A stretch of DNA of 64,000 bases from Limosilactobacillus reuteri (GCF_020784725.1 NZ_JAJGTZ010000026.1:78305-142304), one strand, 5' to 3'; shown: positions 38,044 through 47,597, numbered from the stretch's first letter. Translations and numbers: made by a program. The notes: generated by a model from the sequence alone, not told the origin.

Positions 38044-38499
38044 ATGCAATGGTCTGATAAACAATTTACTGAACTAACAGTTAATGAACTTTTTGCCATT
38101 CTTAAGTTACGAGCACAAGTTTTTAATGGAGAACAACAGAGTTCCTATCCTGATCCAGACGATAGCGACCCACTTGCGCACCATGTTTTTGCGACTGCTA
38201 ATAGTGAAGTAGTTGCTTATGCACGTTATTTTATTCAGAATGATGTTGTAACTTTTGGTCGCGTAGTTGTAGCTCCACAAGCACGTGGTATTGGTTTAGG
38301 TGGAAAGATTATTGAACATTTATTAAGCGGAATTGAAGAGAATTTCCCCCAATATAAAATAATTATTCATGCCCAAGCCTACGTTGAGGACTTTTACAAA
38401 AAATATAGTTTTGAATCTGTTGGTGATCATTTTATGGAGGCCGAGCGCGAGCATGTTACGATGGTTCATGAACCGTTAAACAATATTTATGACAAATAA
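38044..38499 (+). CDS. ElaA-like GNAT acetyltransferase
   Basis: This 151-residue protein matches the ElaA subgroup of GNAT acetyltransferases. Marks are FAILKLRAQVFNGEQQSSYPDPDDSD near the N terminus, acetyl-CoA loop FGRVVVAPQARGIGLGGKIIE (about 76-96) and HAQAYVEDFYKKYSFE at the end. The substrate is unknown. TAGGAGG precedes the ATG. It overlaps the next gene by 11 bases, so the two are co-expressed. Confidence 0.9.
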   Translation: MQWSDKQFTELTVNELFAILKLRAQVFNGEQQSSYPDPDDSDPLAHHVFATANSEVVAYARYFIQNDVVTFGRVVVAPQARGIGLGGKIIEHLLSGIEENFPQYKIIIHAQAYVEDFYKKYSFESVGDHFMEAEREHVTMVHEPLNNIYDK

Positions 38500-39520
38500 C
38501 ATGATAAAACCAAATCAAATTGGTTCCGTTAACTATATAAGAACCTTGAAACAAAGCGGTCTCAACGCTCGTGAACAGCTTGATTTAATGATTAATCACC
38601 ATTTACAAGCTTATATTGATAACTATGGATTTCTTCAATTTTCACCAACTGGATATCAATTTTCACCTCAGTTAACCCCCACCAGTTTTTTCTATCCTTA
38701 TTTTCGTGATTTAGTTGTGACGGCTTATTCAGGGAAGAAAGGGCTGAAAGCAGATTTGTTAGGACGCAAAATTCATTTATTTCGCAGTTATCTTGATCGG
38801 CAAAACATCGCTTTTATTCGTCGATATCAATGTCCTTCTCTTTCACCAGAAGCGACAGATTTTCAACGATTGCTTTCCTATGCCCACGATAATCACTTTA
38901 AATTAGACTTTAAGACTGGTGCTAATTACCATAATCGTTATCATCATAAATTTGCTTACCCCTCTAATATGAAGGTTCAATTAATTCGTAATTCGTATCG
39001 TCGGTATGCTAATCCAGCCCGAATGATTGAATTTATTGTTGATATCGAAACAGGAAAGTTTGTTAGTCAATGGAATGTTTACCATGTTGATGAACAAGGA
39101 AGAATTGATACGGACCCGACTAATTATTCGACCAATCAATTACGGCAAATTGCTGATACAGAATCTTTTAACTATGGGATTCCCTATGGAGAGTATTATG
39201 TAACTGGTAAATATCGACATACTCATCAACGTCTTGATATTACTCAACCAACCGATAGTCAGCTTCGAAAGGTTGCTAAAAAATATTGGCAAGCACCTGT
39301 TGATTATGATGATAGCGGTAATTATGCTGACTTAGTAAAAAATATGCAGGATGTTATAGCCTGGCGTGGGGTTCCAGATTCGCAGCGAATAAAAGTTTAT
39401 GCTGACTATGTCAATTCATTAAAAGAACATCAGTGTAAAAATAAAGGAATTAATCATTTCTTTGGTAAGAATAAAGTGTATCAGCAATTTTTTGTTCCTT
39501 GGTGGCGGAGATTGGTATAA
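38489..39520 (+). CDS. Uncharacterised protein (possibly DUF3114)
   Basis: This 343-residue protein has no signal or membrane helix and is rich in Tyr, His and Arg. Conserved-looking blocks are MIKPNQIGSVNYIRTLK, a His/Tyr cluster YHNRYHHKFAYPSNM (about 159-173) and a YGIPYGEYYVTGKYRHTHQ loop. I think it belongs to DUF3114, a family of lactobacilli and streptococci, but I am not sure. The start overlaps the ElaA gene, which suggests a linked role. ATG 38489 or the Met four codons later could be used. Confidence 0.6.
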   Translation: MTNNMIKPNQIGSVNYIRTLKQSGLNAREQLDLMINHHLQAYIDNYGFLQFSPTGYQFSPQLTPTSFFYPYFRDLVVTAYSGKKGLKADLLGRKIHLFRSYLDRQNIAFIRRYQCPSLSPEATDFQRLLSYAHDNHFKLDFKTGANYHNRYHHKFAYPSNMKVQLIRNSYRRYANPARMIEFIVDIETGKFVSQWNVYHVDEQGRIDTDPTNYSTNQLRQIADTESFNYGIPYGEYYVTGKYRHTHQRLDITQPTDSQLRKVAKKYWQAPVDYDDSGNYADLVKNMQDVIAWRGVPDSQRIKVYADYVNSLKEHQCKNKGINHFFGKNKVYQQFFVPWWRRLV

Positions 39521-39656
39521 TTAAGGACAGAAAGCGTTAATCGATTTTGAAGTGATTATCCAGTGAAATAATTAAGTTATTATTGTCTATTATGTTCCAA
39601 AAGTGTTATGGTTGAATTTGAATAAAATTAAAATGATTGATTGGAGGGATTCTTGG

Positions 39657-41186
39657 ATGGGAACCGATTATGATCAACTTAAAGCAGCTTTAAAAGAACC
39701 GTCATTAAATGCCAAACTTTTTTCTTCACAGTTTGGTTTAGAGGCAAAAAAGCACCGCATTTTGACCAATGGGCGGGCAAGTCGTTATCCATATCCTGAA
39801 AATCTGCGTTCACGGCAATATAATATTTATTTGAACTCAGGCTATACGGATGACATGATGGACTTTGAAACGGGTCCGGTTGTTGGAGCTAAGAATGCAG
39901 TTCGGCAACTAAAAATGTTAGAGCAGATTGTTATCTCACATTTACGAAATGATGAACGGTTATGGCCGCTAAGTATGGCACCGGGACCGACTTATCAGCA
40001 TGATCTTGAGTATTTACAAACTGCATTTACAAAGAAATGGGACCAACAGACTCATGATTATCTCGGCAAAAAATACGGCATTGTTCAAGAAATCTTGGGG
40101 GATGTTCATGTTAATTTTAGTTTAGATGGTGAATTAATCAATGAGATTTATCACCGCTTTTATGCAGATCGATATCCAAACCACATTGATTTTCAAAATC
40201 ATCTTTACTTTAAATTGGCACAAAAATTTTACCTTTATCAATGGTTATTTACCTACTTATATGGAGCGAGTCCAGTTTCTGAAGATATGCCACATAGTAT
40301 TCCTGAGGATTTGAAGTTGCCAGTTCGTAGTTTGCGTTGTAGTGATTATGGGGATGACAATTTTACCAATGAGCAAGTTACCTACACTTCATATGACCAG
40401 CATTTTGCAGAACTAAAGCACTTCATAGATAATGGCACTTACTATAGTATGAAGGAATTCTTTGGCCCAGTACGATTACGACGGCATAACCATGATATGC
40501 ATGACATTGATGGTGCTTTGCAAGAAGGTATTGATTATCTTGAGTTTCGTAATTTTGACCTTGACCCGTTGTCGCGAACAGGAATTAGTGATGATACGAT
40601 TAACTTCCTTGAATTAATGCTTTTAAATAGTATTCTTTCACCATTACCTGATAACTTAGAAGAACGCTTAGTGGAAGCGAAAAAGCGGAATAATGAAGTG
40701 GCCTTACAAAAACCGAAAGAACAATTACCGTGGATGCATGAAGAAGCGCTGCAGTTAATTGCAGAATTGCAAAACTTTATTGTTGAGTTTAATGCTCCGC
40801 GAGAATACCAGCTTGCTTTGAAGTTTGTTCAACGACGAGTAGATGACCCTTCACTAACTCTGAGCGGTCAATTAGCAGATCAACTTGAAAATGGTGACTT
40901 ATTATCGTTTGGATTGAAGATTGCTAATGATCGTTATACAAAAAATATTAATTTTCAACATCCTCTACAAGCAATTAGCGATGTTTATTCAGACGATGTT
41001 CAACAATTGGTCAAAGCTGCCATTGAGTTAGGCGTTCAAGTAGATTTACAACCAACGCAAGTAGTATTACATGTAGGAGATCATCAAGAAAGCTATAATG
41101 CTCAAGCAACTTTTGATTTCTCAAAGGGTGCCCGTGATGTAATTCTTAGTGATTTTCCAGAAGTTCAGGATTTTCAGGAAAAGTAA
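39657..41186 (+). CDS. gshA: Glutamate-cysteine ligase
   Basis: Gamma-glutamylcysteine synthetase joins glutamate and cysteine with ATP, the first step to glutathione. The protein is 509 residues from ATG 39657, chosen because GGAGGG lies eight bases upstream; the longer frame from 39603 adds 18 residues. It resembles the N-terminal half of bifunctional GshAB (RYPYPENL, MDFETGPVVGAKNA, LWPLSMAPG, DVHVNFSLDG, FFGPVRLR, YLEFRNFDLDP), but no ATP-grasp GshB domain follows. The product could therefore be gamma-glutamylcysteine rather than glutathione. It ends at a terminator. Confidence 0.88.
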   Translation: MGTDYDQLKAALKEPSLNAKLFSSQFGLEAKKHRILTNGRASRYPYPENLRSRQYNIYLNSGYTDDMMDFETGPVVGAKNAVRQLKMLEQIVISHLRNDERLWPLSMAPGPTYQHDLEYLQTAFTKKWDQQTHDYLGKKYGIVQEILGDVHVNFSLDGELINEIYHRFYADRYPNHIDFQNHLYFKLAQKFYLYQWLFTYLYGASPVSEDMPHSIPEDLKLPVRSLRCSDYGDDNFTNEQVTYTSYDQHFAELKHFIDNGTYYSMKEFFGPVRLRRHNHDMHDIDGALQEGIDYLEFRNFDLDPLSRTGISDDTINFLELMLLNSILSPLPDNLEERLVEAKKRNNEVALQKPKEQLPWMHEEALQLIAELQNFIVEFNAPREYQLALKFVQRRVDDPSLTLSGQLADQLENGDLLSFGLKIANDRYTKNINFQHPLQAISDVYSDDVQQLVKAAIELGVQVDLQPTQVVLHVGDHQESYNAQATFDFSKGARDVILSDFPEVQDFQEK

Positions 41187-41224
41187 AGAGACTGAGGAGA
41201 TTATTTCCTAGTCTCTATATTTTT
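41185..41224 (+). terminator. Terminator of gshA
   Basis: AGAGACT...AGGA (41187-41198) pairs with TCCT...AGTCTCT (41206-41216), then ATATTTTT. Confidence 0.82.
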
Positions 41225-41289
41225 AAAGTAGGGCAATAACCTTATCTTCACTTTCGTTATTTCCCGGGAAATAGAAAGAAGCGCTAAAA

Positions 41290-42213
41290 ATGAGAAAGAT
41301 TGGAATTATTGGGCTCGGCCATGTGGGTGAAACGTTAGCCAACCAGTTGGTAATGAACGGAAAAGTTGACGAATTAGTTTTGATTGACGAGAAAGATCAA
41401 CTAGCAATTGCAATTCAGGCCGATTTAAATGATGCGCAAACGGTTTTGGCGACCCATACAAAAATAATTATTCAAGATTATGCTGCCTTAGCCGATGCGG
41501 ATGTTCTTATTACAGCCTTTGGAAAGAGTGCTTTGATGAAGCAACAACCAATGGCTGAGCTTGAGACCAGTTATCGGCAGGCCTTACAAGTTGGTAATAA
41601 GATTTTTAAGAGTGATTTTAGTGGGGTCCTCATTAACCTTACTAATCCTAATGAGGCAATTACTGCTGTTCTCCAGCAAAAAGTTGGTTTACCGCAAAAA
41701 CAAGTAATTGGGATTGGCACAGTTGTTGAAACCGCTCGCCTTTATCGAGCGATTGCAGAAACTGCAAAGGTCGCCGCTGCTAATGTAACTGGCTTTGTCT
41801 ATGGTCAGCATGATGGTCATCAAGTCTTTGCTTGGTCAACTGTTCGCGTGAATGGACAACCCTTAACTGCGGCAATCAATGGCCACCACCTAGATCAAAG
41901 TCAGCTTAAAATTAAGGCGAACCTTAGTAATTGGTACACTCTTGATGGGTTAGGGTATAATGTTAGTGCTGTTACTGCCTGGACTCTACGAATTATTACA
42001 GCAATTTTTGCAGATGAACAATTAGCGTTGCCGGTTGCAATTTATCAGCCGCAGTATTCAACTTACATCAGTTTTCCAGCGTTAATTGGTCGGCAAGGAA
42101 TTGGCAACTTTCTTCTCTTAAAACTTTACCCATTGGAGGAAGAGGAGATTAAGAGTGCAGCAGCAACAATTAAGCATCAATTAGATTCTCTAAAAAATAT
42201 TAAAGGAGAGTAG
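41290..42213 (+). CDS. L-lactate/L-2-hydroxyisocaproate dehydrogenase family
   Basis: This NAD-dependent 2-hydroxyacid dehydrogenase (307 residues) is of the lactate/malate fold. The Rossmann loop GIIGLGHVGETLANQL and the Asp of VLIDEKD for NAD binding are present. The catalytic His region, GEHG-D/N-S in classical LDH, reads GQHDGHQVFAW here, close to L-2-hydroxyisocaproate dehydrogenase. NPNEA replaces the usual NPVD. The ribosome site is weak (GAAAGAAG). It is followed four bases later by a LOG gene. Confidence 0.8.
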   Translation: MRKIGIIGLGHVGETLANQLVMNGKVDELVLIDEKDQLAIAIQADLNDAQTVLATHTKIIIQDYAALADADVLITAFGKSALMKQQPMAELETSYRQALQVGNKIFKSDFSGVLINLTNPNEAITAVLQQKVGLPQKQVIGIGTVVETARLYRAIAETAKVAAANVTGFVYGQHDGHQVFAWSTVRVNGQPLTAAINGHHLDQSQLKIKANLSNWYTLDGLGYNVSAVTAWTLRIITAIFADEQLALPVAIYQPQYSTYISFPALIGRQGIGNFLLLKLYPLEEEEIKSAAATIKHQLDSLKNIKGE

Positions 42214-42217
42214 TTGT

Positions 42218-42793
42218 ATGATTAAACGAATTGCAGTCTATTGTGGTGCCCGTGATGGTAATAATCCAGCATTTAATCATGAAGCACAACGATTTGGTAA
42301 ATGGCTAGTTCAACACGATATTGAATTGGTTTATGGTGCGGGTGCGTTTGGCTTGATGGGCGCCCTTGCTCGGACGGTCCTCCAAAATGGAGGCGTTGTT
42401 CATGGGGTAATTACTGCGGAATTAGCTGAACGTGGAGCTCTTTATGACGAATTAACGGATGTAAGAATTGTTCCTAATATGGATATTCGCAAGCAAACAA
42501 TGATGGATCTTGCGGATGGATTATTAGCTTTCCCTGGTGGCTTTGGAACGTTAGAGGAAATTACCGAAGCTGCTTCATGGACAACGGTGGGAGACAATCA
42601 TAAGCCAGTTGCTTTTTACAACTTTAATGGCTTTTATGATTCGTTAAAAGATCTATTTAAGCAAATGAATAAGGCTGGCTTTGTAGAAGACCCTTATTTG
42701 AATAGTATCTGTTTTAGTGACCGGTTTAACCAGATTTTGGCATTTATGCAAAACTATAAAGCGCCGGCACATCGTCAATACGCGCGAAAATAA
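42218..42793 (+). CDS. LOG family (TIGR00730) Rossmann-fold protein
   Basis: LOG-type nucleotide 5'-monophosphate phosphoribohydrolases release the base from nucleotides (cytokinin nucleotides in plants). This 191-residue protein has the signature PGGFGTLEEITEAASW and the N-terminal IAVYCGARDGNNPAF typical of the family. The R-x-x-x-M motif appears as RKQTMM. The bacterial substrate is probably an AMP-like nucleotide but is not known. GGAGAG precedes the ATG. It is co-transcribed with the dehydrogenase. Confidence 0.9.
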   Translation: MIKRIAVYCGARDGNNPAFNHEAQRFGKWLVQHDIELVYGAGAFGLMGALARTVLQNGGVVHGVITAELAERGALYDELTDVRIVPNMDIRKQTMMDLADGLLAFPGGFGTLEEITEAASWTTVGDNHKPVAFYNFNGFYDSLKDLFKQMNKAGFVEDPYLNSICFSDRFNQILAFMQNYKAPAHRQYARK

Positions 42794-42800
42794 TTTAAAA

Positions 42801-42829
42801 TAAAAAAACGCTGCCTTGCAGCGCCAACA
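42801..42829 (-). terminator. Terminator of the DUF4828 gene
   Basis: CGCTGC (42809-42814) and GCAGCG (42818-42823) form a tight hairpin, which on the minus strand is followed by seven T (complement of 42802-42808). Confidence 0.85.
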
Positions 42830-43192
42830 TTATTTTAAGGGTTGAATAGTATAAACTTGGTCATCAGCTTCATCGGTTAATGAAACTGGCCGTTGCTCAT
42901 TAGCCCGGATAGTAATGTGATAGCCAAACCGATCAAGAAAAACTAACTTATCAGGTTTGATTTGTTGAACCGTTGCCGGAATGATTTGGTTATCGATACC
43001 GAGCTTTAATTCAGGAGAGATAGTTATTTTATGAGAGCGATCTCGTTCTTTATCATAATATTGCCATGTGCCCGCATAAAAGATAGGTAACGAGATCGTA
43101 TTATTGCTTTTCTTTGCACGACTGAACCCTAAAGTACTGGTGAGTCCAGCCATTAGCCCCGCGCCGAAAAGTAACATTCCTTTTTTTCTCAT
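42830..43192 (-). CDS. DUF4828 family protein, exported or membrane anchored
   Basis: This 120-residue protein has an N-terminal hydrophobic stretch (about 4-24, [20 protein letters not shown]) and a small beta-rich domain: [19 protein letters not shown], a [14 protein letters not shown] strand and a VYTIQPLK end. It resembles DUF4828, found in lactobacilli; no function is known. It runs opposite to the LOG gene and ends at a clear terminator. Confidence 0.77.
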   Translation of the reverse strand: MRKKGMLLFGAGLMAGLTSTLGFSRAKKSNNTISLPIFYAGTWQYYDKERDRSHKITISPELKLGIDNQIIPATVQQIKPDKLVFLDRFGYHITIRANEQRPVSLTDEADDQVYTIQPLK

Positions 43193-43352
43193 ATTTTATC
43201 AGTCTCCTCAATTAAGTGATAAGTCATTTTATAATATAACTAATTATACACACATTTCTATTATCAGAAGATTTCATTTCTGTTAAAAACGCGCAATAAT
43301 TGTTAAAATTAGATGTATGCAAAGAAATATTTGAAAAGGAAGAGTTGATTTT

Positions 43353-44372
43353 ATGTTAAAACTTGGTGTTATTGGAACAAATATTATTACTGATCAGATG
43401 TTAGATGCAGCCAAGACAACTGGAAAATACGAATTAACAGCTGTATATTCTCGAACATTAGAACACGCTGAGAAGTTTGGTAAACCATATGGAGCAACTG
43501 AATTTTACGATAATATTGACAAGTTCTTTGAAGAGGGCGACTTTGATGTTGTTTATATTGCTTCACCAAATAGTTTGCATTATCAACAAGCACGGAAAGC
43601 AATTGAAAATGATAAATTTATTATTGTTGAAAAGCCAGCTTTCGTAAATCCAAATGAATATAGTGCGATCGAATCACTATTAGCAGCCCATCCCAAGGCT
43701 CGTTTGGTTGAAGCGGCCCGTCATATCCATACCAAGATTTATCAAGCGGCCTTGAAGAAAGTTGATGAGATGAAGGAACATTATGTTCAAGGAGCAACCA
43801 TCACTGTAATGAAATACTCATCGCGTTTTGATAAAGTTCTTAATGGCAGTGAACCATATCCAAATATTTTTACCCTTAAGTATGCTGGGGGAGCATTAAT
43901 GGACCTCGGTGTATATGCTGTTTATGGCGCTGTTACTATTTATGGTGAACCAGAATCTGTAGTTTACTTCCCAACTCTTACTAAAACTGGGGTTGATGGT
44001 AAAGGAGTTGCGATCCTTAACTATGACAAATTTACTGTTACTTTAAACTTCGGTAAGACTGCTAACTCTCACCTTTATTCTGAAGTTTACGGCTTGAAGG
44101 ATACCTTAGTCTTTGATAGTATTTTTGATACGCGAAAGGTTACTTATTATGATGCTGACCAAAATGCGCACCCAATTGAAGCGCCCGTTGAAGAAAATTC
44201 AATGACTGATGAAATGAATGACTTTGCGGACCTCTTTAACAATCCTGATGATGAAGAAGAAATGAAGAAGTACAAGCATTGGTTAGAATTATCGAAGACG
44301 GTCAACTCAGTTATGTACTCCCTTCGTCAATCTGCTCAACTAGTTTTCCCATCTGATAACGATCAAGAATAG
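43353..44372 (+). CDS. Gfo/Idh/MocA family oxidoreductase
   Basis: This NAD(P)-dependent oxidoreductase (339 residues) has the N-terminal Rossmann site LGVIGTNIITDQML, then VYIASPNSLHYQQARKAIEN and EKPAF, the classical E-K-P motif whose Lys takes part in catalysis. The C-terminal half has GGALMDLGVYAVYGAV, which holds the catalytic region. The substrate (a sugar or inositol derivative) is unknown. The spacing of 11 bases to the helicase gene suggests co-transcription. Confidence 0.88.
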   Translation: MLKLGVIGTNIITDQMLDAAKTTGKYELTAVYSRTLEHAEKFGKPYGATEFYDNIDKFFEEGDFDVVYIASPNSLHYQQARKAIENDKFIIVEKPAFVNPNEYSAIESLLAAHPKARLVEAARHIHTKIYQAALKKVDEMKEHYVQGATITVMKYSSRFDKVLNGSEPYPNIFTLKYAGGALMDLGVYAVYGAVTIYGEPESVVYFPTLTKTGVDGKGVAILNYDKFTVTLNFGKTANSHLYSEVYGLKDTLVFDSIFDTRKVTYYDADQNAHPIEAPVEENSMTDEMNDFADLFNNPDDEEEMKKYKHWLELSKTVNSVMYSLRQSAQLVFPSDNDQE

Positions 44373-44383
44373 GATGATTTAAT

Positions 44384-45685
44384 TTGATCGAACAATTTCA
44401 AAAACACTTTGATGAAAAATATAAGCAGCCAACAGCAATTCAAAAAGCAGTTGCGTCGGCATTAAAAACTGACCAATCTGTCCTTGGAATAGCACCGACT
44501 GGCTCAGGTAAGACTCTTGCTTTTACATTGCCGCTCTTGCCAAAGATTATGCCTGGAGAGGGAACTCAATTATTAGTTCTCGCGCCTTCACAAGAATTGG
44601 CGATTCAAACAACGAAAGTAATCCGTGAATGGGCAACTTTAATTGGCGTTAGTGTCCAATCACTGACAGGAGGGGCAAATTTACGGCGACAAGTTATGAA
44701 TTTGCATCGTCATCCTGATGTTGTGGTTGGGACACCTGGACGGATACTCCATATGCTTGATAACCACCACTTAAAGCTTGGCCACCTAATGACAATGGTT
44801 ATCGATGAAGCTGATGATATGCTTCAAGATGATACTTTAGCCGTCGTAGAAGATATTGAACGTGCGACCCCGTTGTCTACTCAATTAGCATTCTTTTCTG
44901 CTACTAAATCTCCGGTTCTGGATGAACTAAACGTGATGTTTGGCCGCGATATTGAAACCATTGATGTCCGTGATGAGGATACTTCTCAGGGACCGGTAGA
45001 ACACGGTTACTTAAGTGCACGAACCAATGCGCAAAAAACAGCAACTTTACGTCGGCTGACGAGTATTAAAGATTTTCGGGCGCTTGTCTTCTTTAATAGC
45101 ACCCGCACTCTTAACTATGCTGCAAGTCGGTTGCGACATGAACATGTTCCGGTAGATACTTTGGGTGGTAGCCAGAAACAAGTACAACGTGAAAAAGCAA
45201 TGCGGATGTTTCGGAAGCGGCAAATTAAGTTATTGTTGACAACGGATTTGGCAGCCCGGGGTATTGATATACCTAAATTACCTGCCGTCATTAACTTTGA
45301 CTTGCCAACATCGCTCAATACCTATATTCACCGGGTTGGCCGTACTGGGCGCCAAGGAGAACCAGGGTTAGCACTTAGTTTCGGTGATGATCATGATATT
45401 CGTGACCTTAAGAAGCTGCTTGCTGATAGTGATTATGAACTAACTAAGCTCTACATTGGTGAGAATAAATTAACTAACCAGAAGCCTGAAGAGGGTCAAC
45501 GAGTGGTTTCAATCAAAAAGCAGACTAGTCGTAACTTACAAAAAGAACAATTAAGTGGTGAAACCCATAAAAAGATGAATCAAACCCTCAGTGGATTCTC
45601 TAAGCCAAAGAAACGGCGAAAGAAAAAGAATCGTAAAAATAAGGGAATTCGTTTGAAGCATCGTCGGAAAAATAGCGAAAATTAA
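44384..45685 (+). CDS. DEAD-box ATP-dependent RNA helicase
   Basis: This is a 433-residue RNA helicase of CshA/CshB type, for ribosome assembly or mRNA decay. The Q motif (YKQPTAIQKAV), Walker A APTGSGKT (37-44), PSQELAIQT, GTPGRI, DEADDM (motif II), SAT (III), and HRVGRTGR (VI) are in order. The C-terminal tail is Lys/Arg-rich (KKRRKKKNRKNK), for RNA binding. The TTG start has AGGATGA about nine bases upstream. The shorter length and basic tail fit CshB better than CshA, but this is not certain. Confidence 0.93.
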   Translation: MIEQFQKHFDEKYKQPTAIQKAVASALKTDQSVLGIAPTGSGKTLAFTLPLLPKIMPGEGTQLLVLAPSQELAIQTTKVIREWATLIGVSVQSLTGGANLRRQVMNLHRHPDVVVGTPGRILHMLDNHHLKLGHLMTMVIDEADDMLQDDTLAVVEDIERATPLSTQLAFFSATKSPVLDELNVMFGRDIETIDVRDEDTSQGPVEHGYLSARTNAQKTATLRRLTSIKDFRALVFFNSTRTLNYAASRLRHEHVPVDTLGGSQKQVQREKAMRMFRKRQIKLLLTTDLAARGIDIPKLPAVINFDLPTSLNTYIHRVGRTGRQGEPGLALSFGDDHDIRDLKKLLADSDYELTKLYIGENKLTNQKPEEGQRVVSIKKQTSRNLQKEQLSGETHKKMNQTLSGFSKPKKRRKKKNRKNKGIRLKHRRKNSEN

Positions 45686-45703
45686 AAAAGAATCATTATC
45701 ATC

Positions 45704-45732
45704 TTTACGAAATCCTTCGTAAATGCGATAAT
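45704..45732 (+). promoter_or_regulatory. tRNA-Arg promoter
   Basis: TTTACG (45704-45709), 17 bases, GATAAT (45727-45732). The tRNA begins 13 bases after the -10, fitting direct initiation close to its 5' end. Confidence 0.65.
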
Positions 45733-45744
45733 ATTCTTTAGTTT

Positions 45745-45817
45745 GGTCCTATAGTATAATTGGATAGTACATCCGCCTCCTAAGCGGTCGATTCCGGTTC
45801 AAATCCGGATGGGACCA
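45745..45817 (+). tRNA. tRNA-Arg (anticodon CCT)
   Basis: This is a complete cloverleaf. Acceptor GGTCCTA pairs with TGGGACC; the anticodon stem TCCGC/GCGGT (one G-U) holds loop CTCCTAA with anticodon CCT, reading AGG codons; the T arm is CCGGTTCAAATCCGG. The CCA end is not encoded. A promoter is visible upstream, and a terminator follows. Confidence 0.95.
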
Positions 45818-45834
45818 TTTGATAATGCACTGTC

Positions 45835-45878
45835 GACGTGATTGCTTTGTTTAGTGATTACGTCTTTTTTTATTAAAA
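45835..45878 (+). terminator. Terminator of tRNA-Arg
   Basis: GACGTGATT (45836-45844) pairs with GATTACGTC (45857-45865), allowing G-U pairs, followed by a run of seven T. Confidence 0.82.
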
Positions 45879-45896
45879 CTGAAGGGAGAGTCATTA

Positions 45897-47018
45897 ATGC
45901 AGCCACCATATAAGATTATGTTTTTGTTTGGTACACGAGCTGAGGTTTTGAAGCTGGCGCCGATTATTAGATTAATGCAACAAAATCCAGCAACCTGGCA
46001 ACCAGTTCTTGTTGCGACGGGGAATTCACAATTATTAAACGACACGTTGACATATTTGAATTTCCAAATTGATTTTAGTGTTGATTTATCAAACGCAACA
46101 AGTACAAATGAAGTTGAACTATTAAGTCAACTTTTACATAACTTAAATAATGTGATTAATGCTGGACAACCAGATATGATCCTTGTAGCTGGTGATGCTA
46201 CTACAACTTTGGCTGCTAGTTTGATTAGCTTTTATCATCATATCTCACTTGGCCATGTCGAAGCTGGTTTGCGTACTTATGAACGGTATTCGCCATTCCC
46301 TGATGAAATGCATCGGCGCCTTACAGATAATCTAGCAGACCTTTATTTTGCGCCAACAACAAGTGCCCGCGATAATTTATTGCAAGAGCACCATCCAGCA
46401 AAACGAATCTATGTTACTGGAAATACTTCAATTGATAGTGTGAAGCATAATTTACAAGAAGATTTTACGCATCCTTTACTGCAGTCCATCCCAGCAGATA
46501 ATCGGATTTTATTAATGACAATGCGGCGCAAAGATAACCTTGGTACCCCCATGAAGCGTGTTTTCCATACAATGCGTGATATTGTGGAAACTAATAACAA
46601 TCTTGATCTGATATTCCCTGTTTATCCTCATCCAGAAGAAGTATCACTGGCTAATGATATTTTAGGAAACCATGACCGAATTCATCTTATTGCACCATTA
46701 AATCACCATGATTTCTTAAATATTGCTGCGCGGAGTTCGATTCTGTTGACTGATTCCGGTGGCTTGCAAGAAGAAGCTCCAGCATTACATCGGCCCCTCT
46801 TGCTTTTACGGGATGAAACAGAACGTCAAGAAGCGGTCAGCCTGGGGGGTGTAAAAATTGTTGGGACTGATCCGACAACGATTCAACAAGCAGTTTTTGA
46901 ATTGTTAAATGATGAAAAGAAGTATCGGCAGATGGAACAGGCGGAAGTACCATTTGGGGATGGACACGCGAGCGAAAAGATTCTTAAAATTATTGAGAAA
47001 TACTTATCACAACAATAA
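45897..47018 (+). CDS. wecB: UDP-N-acetylglucosamine 2-epimerase (non-hydrolysing)
   Basis: This enzyme interconverts UDP-GlcNAc and UDP-ManNAc, used for teichoic-acid linkage units or capsule. The 373-residue protein has the N-terminal IMFLFGTRAEVLKLAPII, GDATTTLAASL, GHVEAGLRTYERYSPFPDEMHRRLTD (with catalytic acids), HPEEV and LLTDSGGLQEEAPALHRPLL for UDP binding. Length is normal. AAGGGAGAG precedes the ATG. The next genes lie on the opposite strand. Confidence 0.95.
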   Translation: MQPPYKIMFLFGTRAEVLKLAPIIRLMQQNPATWQPVLVATGNSQLLNDTLTYLNFQIDFSVDLSNATSTNEVELLSQLLHNLNNVINAGQPDMILVAGDATTTLAASLISFYHHISLGHVEAGLRTYERYSPFPDEMHRRLTDNLADLYFAPTTSARDNLLQEHHPAKRIYVTGNTSIDSVKHNLQEDFTHPLLQSIPADNRILLMTMRRKDNLGTPMKRVFHTMRDIVETNNNLDLIFPVYPHPEEVSLANDILGNHDRIHLIAPLNHHDFLNIAARSSILLTDSGGLQEEAPALHRPLLLLRDETERQEAVSLGGVKIVGTDPTTIQQAVFELLNDEKKYRQMEQAEVPFGDGHASEKILKIIEKYLSQQ

Positions 47019-47050
47019 GAAAGCCTGTTTATGTAAAAAGAGTATCACCT

Positions 47051-47503
47051 TTAGTTTGCTTTAGGTGGTCGTAATGATCCACGTTTAACGATAATTGGTA
47101 ATTGCTTTAGGGCATCGTAAACATAGTGAAGTTCCGTCTCTGCTTTCTTCTTATCAATTCCTTTAGCAGTCATAACAGCATCAGCAGCTTGCGCATAATT
47201 ACGCTTATATTCTTGATTGATTTTATTCCAATCAACTCCAGCGAATTGTTGAGCTAATTCCTTATCATAGGGCAACTTTCCCTGAAGCATCAGAACCGCG
47301 ATTCCAGGATAGCCAAGATAGCCTTGCCAGTAAGAGGCATTGTCATTTGAAGTATAAGTATTGTCGTGAAAGGTGACAGTATAAGTTTTTGCTTCATTAG
47401 AAGAAGTTACGAGTGCTTGATTGTTTTCGAGTTTAACGTGGCCGTCAGCAATTGCTGTATAAGCTTCTAAGATTTTTTCAATTGGTGGCAATTTCTTCAT
47501 CAT
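47051..47503 (-). CDS. Uncharacterised protein
   Basis: This 150-residue soluble protein has no signal or membrane segment. An N-terminal helix IEKILEAYTAIADGHV is followed by beta-rich VTFHDNTYTSNDNASYWQGYLGYPGIAVLMLQG, then a charged helical C-terminal half. I recall similar proteins only in lactobacilli and know of no function. It stands alone between the epimerase (convergent) and the flavodoxin-GtrA pair. The start is the first of two Met codons, with AAGGGAT upstream. Confidence 0.7.
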   Translation of the reverse strand: MMKKLPPIEKILEAYTAIADGHVKLENNQALVTSSNEAKTYTVTFHDNTYTSNDNASYWQGYLGYPGIAVLMLQGKLPYDKELAQQFAGVDWNKINQEYKRNYAQAADAVMTAKGIDKKKAETELHYVYDALKQLPIIVKRGSLRPPKAN

Positions 47504-47551
47504 TTTAGGTCAATCCCTTCTTCATATTTATTATAGTTGGGATTCTCAAAA

Positions 47552-47592
47552 TAAATAAAAAATTCGCACTGTAAGTTTACAGTCCGAATCCT
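47552..47592 (-). terminator. Terminator of flavodoxin-gtrA
   Basis: On the minus strand ATTCGGACTGTAA pairs with TTACAGTGCGAAT (complement of 47562-47589, one mismatch), followed by TTTTTTATTTATTTT. Confidence 0.87.
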
Positions 47593-47597
47593 ATCAT

